A stretch of 64,000 bases of DNA from Penicillus capitatus (GCA_965649825.1 OZ287709.1:248001-312000), one strand, 5' to 3'. Counted from the stretch's first letter, positions 41,119 through 54,872 are shown. Notes: generated from the letters alone by a model not told the origin. Program-made: numbers and translations.

Positions 41119-44041
41119 TAAATTGTGTGATTGGCAAAGGAGAGAGAGGCAACTTGTGAACGCAATCTTTTAAAAAAGCCGATGGACCTGCGTACGCGAT
41201 GATAGTTCGGCATTGCTTGCGCCGTCGTCGCTCAGCAACGTGCTCTTGCTAACATCTGTGCCGTTTTGTATCCTTCGCATATCGAGTTTAGCCAAACGTA
41301 TCGTTCGTGCGCGCAGGTCATATGGCGTTGAGCCTTCCGTGAAAATCCGTCAAGCGTTTCTGATGCTTGCTCTCTTTCTGTTTATGCTTCAATGCGACAG
41401 CAGCCGTCTCGGCAAGGTTGTCAACGACCTCCCTCGCCCTAGGATGTCCGATATCGAGATGTTTAGAGAGTTGTAAGACAATCTCAATGTAATCAGAATT
41501 GGTGATTTCATCTGGGAGCTGTGAAGAACTCCCCGGCGGCCTGCCCCTCCACCTCTATCACGATGTCCTTAACGTTGTCGTCAAGGAGGTACGAGGAAGA
41601 TTGGGAGTTACAAAAATCGTACAAACGGAGACATCATTCCCATCTAAATATGCCTTTTTCGCAGTCAGATCACAGCGTGGACGACGCATATCTCTCCCTC
41701 GCCCTCTGAGACAGAGAACTAAGGAGGAGAAGGAGGAGTGTTATCGCCGGAGCCATCCCCGTGTTGGCTCATCTCACAAGCGCAGCGGAAGTCTTTAAGT
41801 TAGATGAGGATATGGAAAGATATCGGAAGCCATTCCAAAAGTTGCACCAAAAAACAGCTTGTTACAACGATGATGGATAGCAGATGTTTTGACAGACAAA
41901 CAGAATGTATGCGATTTGCAAACACATATGCAACCTCAGATGTCATGCAAAAGATGTTTTATGTGTCCGATGCTTGCTTAAATACTCAGTCTTTGATGGG
42001 ACAGCAGGAAAACATGTGAAGTTCAAAAGTGAGTTCTCAATGAGATTCTAAACGTTTCTAAAGAACTTCAGTGCAAACTTTGCAAAAACTCACTCCTGGT
42101 CACCACGATTCGTTCCTACTCATCGCGACCCCGGGGCGACGGTTACGTCGCCTAGCCAAAGGCCCGAAACACATCAAGGACAGAAATACCACCCATTACA
42201 CTGTCGCCCCATGAATGTTCTTCCAAAAATGGCACCTTATTTTGACAGGAGCTATGTTATGCTTCGACCAAGTTAAGTACTTCATTCAGCTCTATATCAT
42301 TCATGGCATTTCCCGGCTTCTTCTTCCTCCGTATCTTTCATGTACATGGCACTGGTTTGCAGAAGTGGTGCATCTGTCACAACATTGTATTCGTGGTATA
42401 GTGGTTAGCACGCTCGGTGTTTCCTAAAAGGAGAGGGTTCAGATCCCACCGAGGCGGTTCATGAGTCACTCGAGTGACAATGGCATGGCCTCGCCCAACA
42501 GACAGAACATGACGATGTTCGGGGAATTCATTGGTTATATCTCATTAACCCTGAACGGATGAGTTTAAACGAAGGAATAACGATTAACTGTCATTCGTCA
42601 TTCACGCCGCGGGGGCAAAACGTTAAAAAAACCTGGATGGAAAGGACGCAGAACCCGTTTTGAAAGAATGCATACCGCACAAAGCAAAAGACGTAGCCAA
42701 TAAGCGAACTCCAGCATGCGTGAAAGTGAGTGTTTCATTCTTGTTTTCCTTTTTTTACGTTGATCCGTGCAGAAGCCAAAACGAAAAATGTCATAAGTGA
42801 AGCACCGTAGGATGAGCGAAGTGTTGTTTTCCGAAGTGACAGCCGAAGCGTTTGTGAGCCTATTATCGATGACGTGACAGATGTAATGGATTGAAGTGAC
42901 GGCATGGCAGCGAAGACACTGCGAAATTGACATCGACAAGATTAACAATTATTAATCTGCGTTCGTTCTCCGCTACCTCAGAATCGCATGCGCGCCGACG
43001 GCATCCGGCCAACCGCGCCGCGCGCACGACAAGATGTGTCATTCTTCATCCCGATCGCACTCGCATTAGTCGTCCTACCGGATTCAAAGGGTATGTTAGA
43101 GACGCTGGAACGGACAAGGTGTTCTTTTAAGCAAACGTTGGTCGTCTCACAAGCGCATGCGCCATGACAAAAATCTTCCTGTGCGTGAAACAAAAACCTA
43201 TGCATTGCTTTGTTCTTTCGAAGAAGGAGAAAATGCAGAACTGAGATCTTTGGCAACCTCCGCATTCCATCCAACCAGCTAGCGAATTATTTGAAAATAT
43301 GTCATTCCTACGTTAGACTGTCAGATTCGACGAAGGCTTATCACTTACAGAAGACTGTCCAACAATGAATGGTCGAGGTTAAATAGATACAGAACGAACA
43401 AACAGGTCACAACGCACGTACTAACGTCGTTCACAGCCTCTCCTTGGTCTACTGCGCGAAGCTAGGCACGTTGTGACTCTGACATAGACATCATCAAATT
43501 TATTCTCAATGCCACGCATTTTTTGTTTTTTTTGTTTCAATCATAAAAACAAGACTTTAAAAGGACAGTGAAAAATTACGAAAGATACCAGTCGTCACTG
43601 AGGCGTAGAGTGTGTCACCTTCTGGCACGCGCCACCACGGGAGAAAATGACATTGCCCTGAAAAAAGTAAACGTTGTTGCGAACTCATTGCTGCGTACTT
43701 GCGCGTGTTCAAAGACGCTCGCTGTGAACCGCAATTACACTGATGTCGTCTATAGCGGCTTTTGTAAATGTATCCCGTCCCATCATCAGCCGTTCTATTG
43801 ATCTGAATAAAGAGTAGCGCAACAACGTAATACTCAGAGTCCACCGAACATGACACAAAGTAAAAGACAGATGACACCGCGGCACCTCCGGCGTCTTTCT
43901 TAAAGGTTAAATCCTTTTACGTCTTTCGAGCATCGTGTTGACAATGACGAGTGCGGCACCTGCAGACACAGCAGCATGAAGACCAGAACAAAGAATCATC
44001 GGCAGAGTCCTTACCGACGTTAAAAAATCTCAAAGGAACAA
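41119..44041. other. Gene-poor stretch
   Basis: Nearly 3 kb of short frames with no recognisable protein. A tRNA-like relic at about 42,390 is the only structured element I can support. Confidence 0.4.
42390..42461 (+). other. tRNA-derived relic (A and B boxes)
   Basis: TGGTATAGTGG matches the Pol III A box and GGTTCAGATCC is one step from the B box, at normal spacing. The acceptor arms pair at only four of seven positions and no anticodon stem can be formed. It is a tRNA pseudogene or tRNA-derived SINE head rather than a working tRNA. Confidence 0.45.
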
Positions 44042-44365
44042 TGACGGGGATACGTCGGACACTGGCGCGCCGCGTGCGCGAACGCGTTTGCGAAGACGAA
44101 GGAACTGTTGTTGAGATGGAAAATTTAGAAGTGGATATTATCGTGGACATTATCAGTATTACCGATTTTCTTCTGATCGTTCAACTTTGGCGATTGGTAG
44201 CGCGTTCTTAATGGCGTTCCAACACTATGTTGAGTCAAAGCTGAGATTACTTACACGGTGTGTCCCGTCCCTTAAATACCCTTGGCGCCGGCCGACCGCT
44301 GTCATGTCAGGAAGCGGACAGCGTGTCCGGTACGCGGGGCCAGAACCGTTATCGTCTACCCGTCG
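44042..44365. repeat. Solo LTR of the same family with an internal insertion
   Basis: It starts TGACGGGGATACGTCGGAC and ends CCCGTCG, matching both LTRs at 39.8-41.1 kb. About 120 bp of extra sequence lies in the middle. Flanking AACAA and AGCAA may be a target-site duplication with one change. Confidence 0.65.
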
Positions 44366-45101
44366 AGCAACGAAGATTTTGCGTAGACACGCTACGTTCT
44401 TCTTTGCTCAGACAGCTGCATGGTTTGTACGTGAGGTGTCATCCCGTGCTGTCTACAATTGAGTCATCTCTAATCCGCTCACGGTACTTCTCATGCACCA
44501 CAGCTTTTCTAATCTTCATTAATCGATGGTCCGCGACGTCATCGTCGTCGAAATGCAGGTCTGTGACTAAGATCAAAGGATGCCAGCTGTGCGATTCATG
44601 CACCTGTGGAGAAAGCAGATGCACATGAATGTCCGACAAACCAATAAGACACGTTTGCGCAGGTCGGTGTCTCGTCCACTCGTTGCGCAAAAAAACATCT
44701 GTCGTCACAAGCGACACATGTATTCTTTCTCAATGGTGATTACTAACGTGTTGTCATGCCATGTGTTCATGATTGCAGGTTTACCGAATTTGTATAAAGT
44801 CTAGTGCTGGAATTCCAAATGCCGCAAAGATGGATTGCAACAGCATCAGTGTTACTGCACAATAACGGGAACACGAATATACTGAATCCAGTGAAAGATT
44901 CCGGAATTGATGCATGTTCATTTGAGGTATATCAATGAGTGAGGTGAATAGACAAGAACTAATCAATTTTTACCTAATTGAAAACCCCCATAGACAACGT
45001 TCATGCATCGCACTTGCTGTGCTAATTGCAGTGCAGATTTTTCGCATTCAGTTGCCAAAACTAAAAAAATACTCATCGTAATAAAATGCAACAACTTGCT
45101 A
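44366..45101. other. 3' flank of transporter E and uncertain frames
   Basis: 44,800-45,101 corresponds to the 3' flank of transporter C. A minus-strand frame at 44439-44717 reads plausibly (DIHVHLLSPQVHESHSWHPL) but has no family or start I can support. Confidence 0.4.
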
Positions 45102-46767
45102 TTAGTATCTTGTAGTTTTTTTCCAGATCTCTTCGGGATCTTGTCCCTTCGTTTCGATCACATACAATTCGAGAAAAATCAAAAATAACACGCAAACAAC
45201 GCAAAAAAACAAAAAGGTGAGCAGTGCGCCAATTGCTTCGAGAATACCAGGAAAGACGAGGACTAAAATAAGATTAACAGTCAATGCAAGTGACTGGCCC
45301 AATCCCACAACGACAGAAGCAATCTCAGGAGGGACGACTTCGGCGGCGTAGGTCATGCTCATGGGTCCACAGGAGGAAGCAAATGCCAGAACATACACAG
45401 TGACACACACTGCCGATACGATGCCGGAAACTGTCGACGATGCCAAGTCAATCAGGGCAATCAGTAAGTAAGAAAAAATCATAATAGTGATGCTTAGGCG
45501 AGTGGTTTTGATCCGACCATACTTTTCATAAGACCACATACCAAATAAGCTTGAAATGATGTTTGCCAGGCCGAAGATCGCGCTGCCAACGATCGCTACA
45601 TCCATTCCCGCGTCCTCAAAGACTTTTGTCGAGTAAGAAACCAACACAGGGATACCACTCATTTGGCAGAAGACGGGGATGCCGATGGCGAGGATGACAC
45701 AAGGGCGATATCGTTTTGCGAAGATGGATCGGAATTGCTGCATGGTGTCGAGATTCGGACGAGAGTTCCTTTCGCGTTGGGACTGTGGTGGAGAGGCCTT
45801 TCCGCCATCCGCCACCTCTGGATCGTCTTCTTTGTCATCTGAATGCGCTTCGCTGGTCGATGCGGAAGAGCGGTGACCCGTTTCTTGACTTTTCTCTTCG
45901 CACTCCGCCATCTGAACGACAACGGACTCGCACATCTGGCCACGCTCTTTGTCGATCGCAGATTGACGGTACGACGTTAGGAGTGCCAATGAGATCTGCA
46001 GAACTGATGAGATGTATTTGAGATGATGAGTGCGAACGAACCTGAAGAGTTGCTGGTAGACACATGAGAAGAAACATGATTCTCCACCATTTATAGCCGA
46101 CCTCAAATGCGTCGTTAAATTCGTACGGGAGGCCAATAATCATCCCAAGAAATTGACCCGTGACGACAACGACCTGCAAGACTTTCTCTGTCAGGGAAAC
46201 AAAAGGTCGACGAGATGTCAGACCTGCACAACCGCCATGAGACAGCCACGTTGCGCTGGCGTAGAAGCAGCGACTAAAAACCTAAGAACAGATCACTGAT
46301 GAGCCTCAAGTCTCTTCGCGGTCCACTTTGGAGAGATGACGATGGAAAATCCGTAGCTGACACCGGCGATGACGCGTCCAAGCAGCAGCATGTAAGGCAC
46401 GCATCCGTCAAACGGCCCACCCCAACATATCTTGTGTTCGTTCGTCAGGCCACAGAGAAGACTCGCCAGTAGATACAGAAGGCCTGTCCAGAACTGTGCG
46501 AATTGTCCGCTGCACCTGTCGAAGGGACCGACGACGAAACCGCCTATAATTGCGCCGACGTAAAGGGAGGCGGCAGCCACGGCACCGCCAACATTCTCGT
46601 CGAGTCCCAAGTCTTCTGAGATTGCTTCCAGCATCGTGTTCATGATGGACATGGCCAAGCCTGTCGACGAAACACTCACACTCTCTATATTTACTATAAG
46701 TCGTTTCGCGCTTACCAAAGTTAAAAAGGCCCAGAAGAGCCACGACGATGTCGAGTCGGACTGGCAT
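45102..46767 (-). CDS. MFS sugar-transporter-like protein, copy E
   Basis: It has the same five-exon structure as copy C, read on the other strand from ATG 46767 (MPVRLDIVVALLGLFNF) to 45102. The small 58-nt exon (KFLVAASTPAQRGCLMAVVQ) is flanked by 45-50-bp introns. Blocks: LEAISEDLGLDENVGGAVAA, TGQFLGMIIGLPYEF, PVFCQMSGIPVL, YEKYGRIK, AAEVVPPEIAS and VIETKGQDPEEIW. The TM6-TM7 loop is again Ser/Asp/Glu-rich. By eye it is near 80% identical to C in the first 115 residues. It and its 346-bp 5' flank form the right arm of an inverted duplication. Confidence 0.88.
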
Positions 46768-46854
46768 GTGATTTGGTGACAGTCTAAAAGCAAAAAGTGA
46801 ATCTTCCGTGGCGGTATTTGAAAATTGTCTCATTGATTTACCTTCGTGAGTAGA

Positions 46855-46875
46855 ATCTGTATCTTACGTAAGAAA
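46855..46875 (-). promoter_or_regulatory. Conserved palindrome upstream of transporter E
   Basis: ATCTTACGTAAGA lies about 95-105 bp upstream of the start, the same place as in transporter C. The core CTTACGTAAG is a perfect palindrome. Candidate transcription-factor site. Confidence 0.45.
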
Positions 46876-47113
46876 CAACCGTTTACGTTACGTCAGAGCT
46901 GTCAGTTTCGAAAACCGCGACTCGTACTGACGCGTGTCTTGCCTATACAGCCAAACGGACTCTCGGCATCTCGGATACCCGAACCGAACGAGCGAACCAT
47001 TACGCAAGTTTCTTATCTAATCATTCACTTATCTGTCCCTCTGCGTTCCTTCACGCGATCCACAAGAAAATCTCAGACAATGCTCGTCAGGCTGGTTGGC
47101 GTTATCCCTAGTT

Positions 47114-47511
47114 TCAATGACGTGTCGATGGTTTGGTGACCAGAATCTCGTCCAGAGTGAATCCGAATCGATCGAAATCCTCTTTGTAGTACTGGTAGAC
47201 CTTTGTCATCAGCTCGTCCGTGTAGTACTTCCAGATCTGCATTCCTGCGTAGCGCTGGTCCACTTGGTAGGAGCGCACACCGAACTGCTGTTTCTCGTCC
47301 TCTCCCCATCCGGTCGCAACGTACTCGTCGTAGAACTTCAACGACTGTGCGAACTCCTTGAACTCTGTGCCGACATCGCTGAGATGTCCCACGAAGTCGA
47401 ACCTGTGGTAGCGTGCTCCGCACCTGGCGGACTGGATCTGGAAGTGCTCCTCCAGAACGTCTGGATCGGGAAAGGTGACGATGAGGTACTCGACGAACTC
47501 CGCGAAAAACG
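47114..47511 (-). pseudogene. Truncated sulfotransferase copy (last ~130 codons)
   Basis: The frame starts abruptly at FAEFVEYLIVTFPDPDVL and continues to the normal end KPSTRH. It differs from the full gene at 23.7-25.5 kb by only about two residues. The signal anchor, both PAPS-binding motifs and exons 1-2 are absent, so it cannot be an enzyme. The homology break is at about 47,511, matching 25,070 in the source. It is the outer edge of the inverted duplication. Confidence 0.85.
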
Positions 47512-47864
47512 GCAAGCTGTGACAGAGACATGGTGGAAGGCTCACTTGATTGATAAACGACTGAAGTCACGATAAGACACGATTCAATTCATTTCTACAT
47601 ACCCCAGATCTGATCACACAGATTCGTCAGGAGACCATTGGAGACGCCACACGAAAGAAATCGACATCTCGGTTCTCTTGTCATCCGCATCACATTCTCA
47701 GGCAACAGAACGCGCTTCGTACACCACCATCCCGAATAGATCAGGATGATGCGTTAATTCGATTTCCCGCATCATGTTGTTTTCATTCAGAAATCAGCAA
47801 AGAACGTACAGTCAGTCGCACAGACCTTTCAAACGCATTCTGCTGCCGTGTCCATCGCGACGTC
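47512..47864. other. Spacer between duplication edge and ALDH copy 2
   Basis: No gene recognised. It is the upstream region of ALDH copy 2. Confidence 0.4.
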
Positions 47865-50059
47865 ATGAGGCTTTCCGTACAGAACTTTGCAAAACAAATG
47901 CGTTTCGCGCATTTCTCGCGCCCAGCAAGATATTCACACATCGTCCGTGCCGGTGTCGCGGCCAGGCCCCAAACGTTTGTCGACTTCCGCCACCGCGCTT
48001 TGCACTTTCTCTCTCTGAAGGGCACCGAAGGTCATTGACCCAAGCATCCCGGACATTCTCAAAAACGTCAAACCAAAGGTGGACGCAGCACGTCGACGTG
48101 CCGCCAACTGACGATGTTGTTCTATAGCTCGTGATCAACGGCGACTTCGTGGAAGCCGCGTCAGGAAAGACGTTTCCAATCGTCGATCCGAGAACGGAAG
48201 AAGTCATTGCGAATATCGCCGAGGCAGATGCTGAAGATGTCAATCGTGCTGTCAAAGCTGCACGCGTCGCCTTTGACGAAGGCCCATGGCCTCGTCTGTC
48301 TGGGAGAGTGCGTCACGTCGATGATCGCATTCTCTCACTCAGCATCACTCTTCTAGGAGCGCGGACGTATCATGAACAGATTCGCGGATCTCCTCGAACA
48401 GCACCAAGAAGAACTCAGCCGTTTAGAAACACTGGTCTGCGAGTTGATCCAGTCGACAAACATGAAGTGCTGCATGCGTAGGACAATGGGAAGCCACTGA
48501 CGCTGTCTCGCAACGTCGATCTTCCGAGCGTCATTGGTCACATCCGTTACTTTGCAAGGTATCACCCTTTTTCAGTCTTTTCCCGCATGTGATCGTGCTG
48601 TGTAGTTGGGCGGACAAGATCCACGGACAAACGATCCCAGTGGATGGCAATTTCTTCGCCTACACGCTTCATGAGCCGATGGGCGTCATCGGACAGGTGA
48701 CGCGGCTTTTCGTTTCACTTGAGAGACGATATGAGTTTGGCAGATCATTCCATGGAACTTTCCCTTGCTGATGGCGGCCTGGAAGATAGGCCCAGCTTTG
48801 GCAGCCGGCAACGCGGTCGTGCTGAAATGTGCCGAACAGACGCCGCTCACCGTCTTGAGGGCAGCAGAGCTGGCATTGGAGGCAGGAATCCCAAAAGGCG
48901 TTTTCAATGTTCTTCCAGGTTATGGTCCGACAGCCGGTGCCGCGTTGGCCTCGCACAAAGACGTCGACAAGGTTTCCTTTACTGGCAGCACTGAGGTTGG
49001 CCAGAAAATCATGACACTGGCCAGCGGAAACGTCAAGAACATATCTCTGGAATTGGGAGGCAAGTCTCCTGTCATTGTCTTTCCAGATGTCGACTTGGAT
49101 GCAGTTCGAGCTGCCTTTTCGCTTCCATCGTTTTCTATCTTCGTCTTCTAGGCAGCAGCAACGGCACATGAGTCTACGTTCTGGAACCAAGGCCAGGTCT
49201 GCAACGCCGGAAGCCGTCTCTACGTCCACGAAGACATCTTCGACGCCTTCGTCGAAAAAATGAAAAAGGCAGCGACCAACAGGCGAGATGCTTGCACCAT
49301 CACATCGAAGAAGCCTGTCTAACCTCGTCCTTGGTCAGAGTCGTGGGAGATCCGTTCACGGATGTCGAACAGGGTCCTCAGGTCGATGCCGACCAGTTCA
49401 AGAAGATTCTGGGATACATTGACAGCGGCAAAGAACAGGGTTTCGTGCCGTCACTGTCTGATGGTGGATGTTAGCTTTCGTCGTCTAGGTGCGGATTTGG
49501 TATGCGGTGGGAATCGTCTGGGCGACAAAGGATACTACATCGAGCCAACTGTCTTTGCAAATGTTCAAGACGAAATGAAGATCGCGCGCGAAGAGATCTT
49601 CGGCCCGGTCCAGTCCATCTTGAAATTCCGCGACACAGATGATGTCTTCGTTCCAGTCGTTTCTATCGCTGTCGAATGGCGAATGTCGTTTCAGGTGATT
49701 CGTCGGGCGAATGACTCGCCCTATGGATTGGCCGCCGGCATTCTGTGCAACGACATCAACACAGTGAACCGCGTCTCCCGTTCTCTTCGTGCCGGTGAGC
49801 CAGTCTTGTACACTCAAGCATGCATAGATGAGTTTTTTCACACTATGAAGGAACGGTGTGGGTCAATACTTACCATAACTTTGAGCATGCCTTGCCCTTC
49901 GGCGGTTACAAAATGAGTGGCATCGGACGCGACAAGTCGAAATACGCCTTGGAGCACTACACAGAGGTTCTCAATAAGAGGACACTTCCGTCGATTGATT
50001 GTTTTTGTGTTTAGGTCAAAACGGTGATGATGCCTCTGGAGAACTCTCCTTGGCTCTAG
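47865..50059 (+). CDS. Mitochondrial aldehyde dehydrogenase, copy 2 (ALDH2-like)
   Basis: ATG 47865 starts a basic presequence ([20 protein letters not shown]). An intron then joins it to [10 protein letters not shown] and [16 protein letters not shown]. Following blocks: [91 protein letters not shown], then [19 protein letters not shown] with the catalytic Cys. [58 protein letters not shown] and [14 protein letters not shown] end it. About eleven introns of 44-62 bp; the one at 49283-49338 begins GC instead of GT. All catalytic residues are present. Intron positions match copy 1, so the two are paralogs from a spliced-gene duplication. Confidence 0.9.
49283..49338 (+). other. Probable GC-AG intron in ALDH copy 2
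   Basis: Joining AAC-AG at 49282 to A-GTC at 49339 restores [11 protein letters not shown]. No GT donor is available, and reading through meets a stop. The boundary is AG|GCGAGA...GGTCAG. ALDH copy 1 uses a normal GT here. Confidence 0.6.
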
Positions 50060-50443
50060 ATCTTTTCCATTCAGTTTCCATTCCCTGCATTTTTTTCTTT
50101 TCTGAGCTCTTTAGGAGATCTCGTACCTGTCCAATCATGGCGACTTCACTCGATTCGATCGAATTTTAAAGTTTTGTGAAGTTGCAGTGTTTATGAACCA
50201 TACTAAAGCTTTAACGCATGCTTGTGGCTGTGGAACGATGAGTCTGTGTTATCCTTACCGTATTTGATGTTGTGAAAATACAATGGCATCGACGCGGCTT
50301 GGGATCTTCTATTCAGCGAATGCTTGCTTGATTTTTCTTCGAGAAAGACTAACAAACAAGATAGATCTTAAAACAAGACAAAATCGCGAAGAAGGCCTTA
50401 GCGAAATGGATGGATATTCTGCGATGAATGGCACTCCGGCAAA
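50060..50443. other. Spacer, no gene recognised
   Basis: 3' region of ALDH copy 2 facing the small minus-strand gene. Confidence 0.4.
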
Positions 50444-50730
50444 TCACCCGATCAGGGAACATTGCTCTCTTTTCCGAGCCACTGCCGGGGATGTTTCAGA
50501 TACTCCTTGGGCAAAGAGGTAACACCTGTCCTATGTTCTTCCGATCGTCTCTCTTTCGGCTCACTTACTGTGTCCACTGACCGTGATCTCCTGACGGCAT
50601 AGCATTCTTTCGGCGGATACACCATCAAAACATTTTTCGGCAATGCTTTCGAAAGAATTCTCGCGTCGTCGTTGTCCGCATGAATAAACACCAATGAAAA
50701 GGAACAGAGCACACAAAATCTCAGCTGCAT
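50444..50730 (-). CDS. Small secreted protein
   Basis: ATG 50730 gives a signal peptide (MQLRFCVLCSFSLVFIHA) followed by a short mature part with YPPKECYAVRRSR. A 44-bp intron with a textbook GTAAGTGAG donor and ATAG acceptor joins VDT to DRCYLFAQGVSETSPAVA; the frame then stops at 50444. Length about 80 aa with three or four cysteines. No family recognised. It sits just downstream of the ATP synthase beta gene on the same strand. A further 3' exon is possible. Confidence 0.45.
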
Positions 50731-50877
50731 CGTATGTCATGCAAGCGTCTCAGAGCACGATATTCTCTTAATTATGAGCATTTCCGTAAAGTAACGCCTC
50801 GGATCAATGGCCATCCAGATGCAGATCTCGTGAGTGTGACAATAGTTTCCCATCCAGTCCACAGATAACACGTTTCC

Positions 50878-52741
<1,864 letters not shown>

Positions 52742-52817
52742 AATGCCACGCTTTGGAACAAATGCGCGACAGATGTGTCGTTTAGCGTCCTTCGATTGAA
52801 GTTCATGGCGTCGCGCG
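52742..52817. promoter_or_regulatory. 76-bp divergent promoter region
   Basis: The two ATGs (52741 minus, 52818 plus) are separated by 76 bp, which must hold both 5' leaders and any core promoters. No TATA box is evident. Confidence 0.6.
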
Positions 52818-54160
52818 ATGCAGCGCGTATTGACGCAGAGTGAAGCGAGTGAAGTACTGTCTATTCTGAAAGGCAGTCTCGATAAAAACTTCGAATCGGT
52901 GACGCTCTCGTTTGGACTGCTGTTTCGTCGCGAGACCGACAAGTTCAAAGCGTGCTGTGGTTTGGTCAGTGCACTGTCGGAGGTCGCGTTTCTTGACGGC
53001 CGACAACGACTGTTTGCACTCTATGCTCTCCTGGAGCTTCATAGAGAAAGAACACCGGATCTGCATCCGTTCTGGGAATTTCTCCTTTCCTGTGGCACAA
53101 CGCCCCAAGCCCCGACTGAGGAAGTGGAGCTCGTGCATCTGTTCTTGATTCAGAATCGAGGAACGGAGTTGCTGAAACGGAACGTGAATGAATACCTCTA
53201 CGGCATCCGTGGCATTCCGCATTCCGTTTTGCGTTCTCATGCTCTCGATCTTCTTCAGCTACAGAAGAAGCGATACATAAAGGATTCTGGAATTGGTGCC
53301 TTTGGGCAATCTGGCCTTGCGAGAGTCCTGCTCGATGTCCCGCACGAACGAACAGGCGCTGTCGCGAGAGAACACCAAGCAGACATTTTTGAATCCTTTG
53401 CACAGAATCTGACGCTCTCCGGCTTCGAGCCACCCTTTACCAGACCTCTACCCCCAATTATGGATCTTATGGATTCGGAATGTCAGTGGAGAGAATCGCA
53501 GATTGCGATTCCTCTCATGTGGAACTGTGGGAGCTGTGATCCTTCTGAACAAACCTTACAGCGTCTTAAGAGTCTTATAGACGAAGCCATCCTCTCACCC
53601 CTCACCCTCTCACAACAAAAACAAGTTAGCCATCCTCTTTCCCCCCTGCCGGTCGCTGACTCGAAGAGCGACGGTGTTAGATGCGTCAAGACGTGGAAGA
53701 AGATCCCAAGCTTGTATTTCGTTGCGATTTGGATCCAGATGTGCTGCCTGCCCTGGTGGAGAATGCCCCTTCTGCTGCATCCGAAATGCTGCGGCATCTG
53801 CTTCCTTCGCCGCTGGGTTCTGCCTATCTCGCTTCGCTGGTATCCATGACAATGAGTTTGCATTCCATGGAAGTTGTGAACAGTCTTGCGACGTCCATCT
53901 CGTTGCCAGCAGACTTTGTTCAGGGCTACATATCGAACTGCATTACCTCATGCAATGCCATCGAAGATCGCCACATGCAGAGCCGCCTTGTCCGTCTGGT
54001 CTGCGTCTTCCTGCAGAGCTTGATCCGGATGAACCTTGTCGATATGCGAAATCTCATCCACGAAGTTCAAGCTTTCTGCATCGACCATTCCAGAATACGA
54101 GAAGCAGCTGGACTGTTTCGAATGCTGAAACAGATGGAGAATGAAGTGGAAGGCGAGTGA
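52818..54160 (+). CDS. CNOT11: CCR4-NOT complex subunit 11
   Basis: Exon 1 52818-53624, a 56-bp intron, exon 2 53681-54160; 428 aa. CNOT11 anchors with CNOT10 on the N-terminus of CNOT1 in the mRNA deadenylation complex. The C-terminal domain is clear: EEDPKLVFRCDLDPDVLPAL, VENAPSAASEMLRHLL, MTMSLHSMEVVNSLATSISL, FVQGYISNCITSCNAIEDRH, MQSRLVRLVCVFLQSLIRMN and VQAFCIDHSRIREAAGLFRM; it ends just after KQMENEVEGE. The helical N-terminus (LLFRRETDKFKACCGLVSAL) and the linker FTRPLPPIMDLMDSECQW also fit the family. Near minimal length for the family. Confidence 0.94.
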
Positions 54161-54872
54161 AGAGACATTGGTCCGGCAAGCAAGCACGAGTCCGATATCC
54201 AATTCTTTCCTTCTTTAATCGATACCGTAAGCGAACCGCTCTGGCTTCTCAACATTATAGAAAGATGTACACCTCGAGATTGTAAGAATGCGTTTACTCG
54301 TGTTGTTGTTCCTGATGTTGTTGAGTTCAGACAGATATTCATAAGAGAACGGACAGAGCTGCTTCCTTGCCGGGTGGGTAGGTATCCTCTAAAGAGGAGA
54401 AGACAAATGAAACAAACAATCATGAACAATAACAACGACGGTCGTACGTTCATAACAGGAAGCTTCGCTTTCGGCAGATTTCTTCATGAGTGAGGCTAAA
54501 ATAAAATATCAGGTCAGCTCAAAGATGAAAGTATGTCGATTCTTACAGCAGATGTGCAGCAAGATATCATTGCTCTCATATAACAGCCTACTCCGTGATG
54601 CTGATCTACTACTCAGCGTCATATATGAAAGGAAGAACTCCGAAAAGGGTCAAGAGGGAATCCTGGGTTTTTCATTTAAAAAGCTGATACCGAACTGAAC
54701 AAGCAAACCAAATGAAACGTATCCTACTTCCCTGGTCTTGCCCACCGAGCCGCCCCGGAGGACCAGCTGAATTGTCTACAGACAGCAAATGAGATATACA
54801 AACGAAAGACCTGACATCCAATAAAAACGACTACCAACCCCAATGAAAGACAAAACTCAATGTTGACACCCT
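54161..54872. other. Spacer, no gene recognised
   Basis: AT-rich; short frames only. Confidence 0.4.

Noticed and set aside
42390-42461. Functional tRNA gene
   Set aside because: A and B boxes are present but the anticodon stem cannot form and the acceptor stem is mostly unpaired; recorded as a relic.
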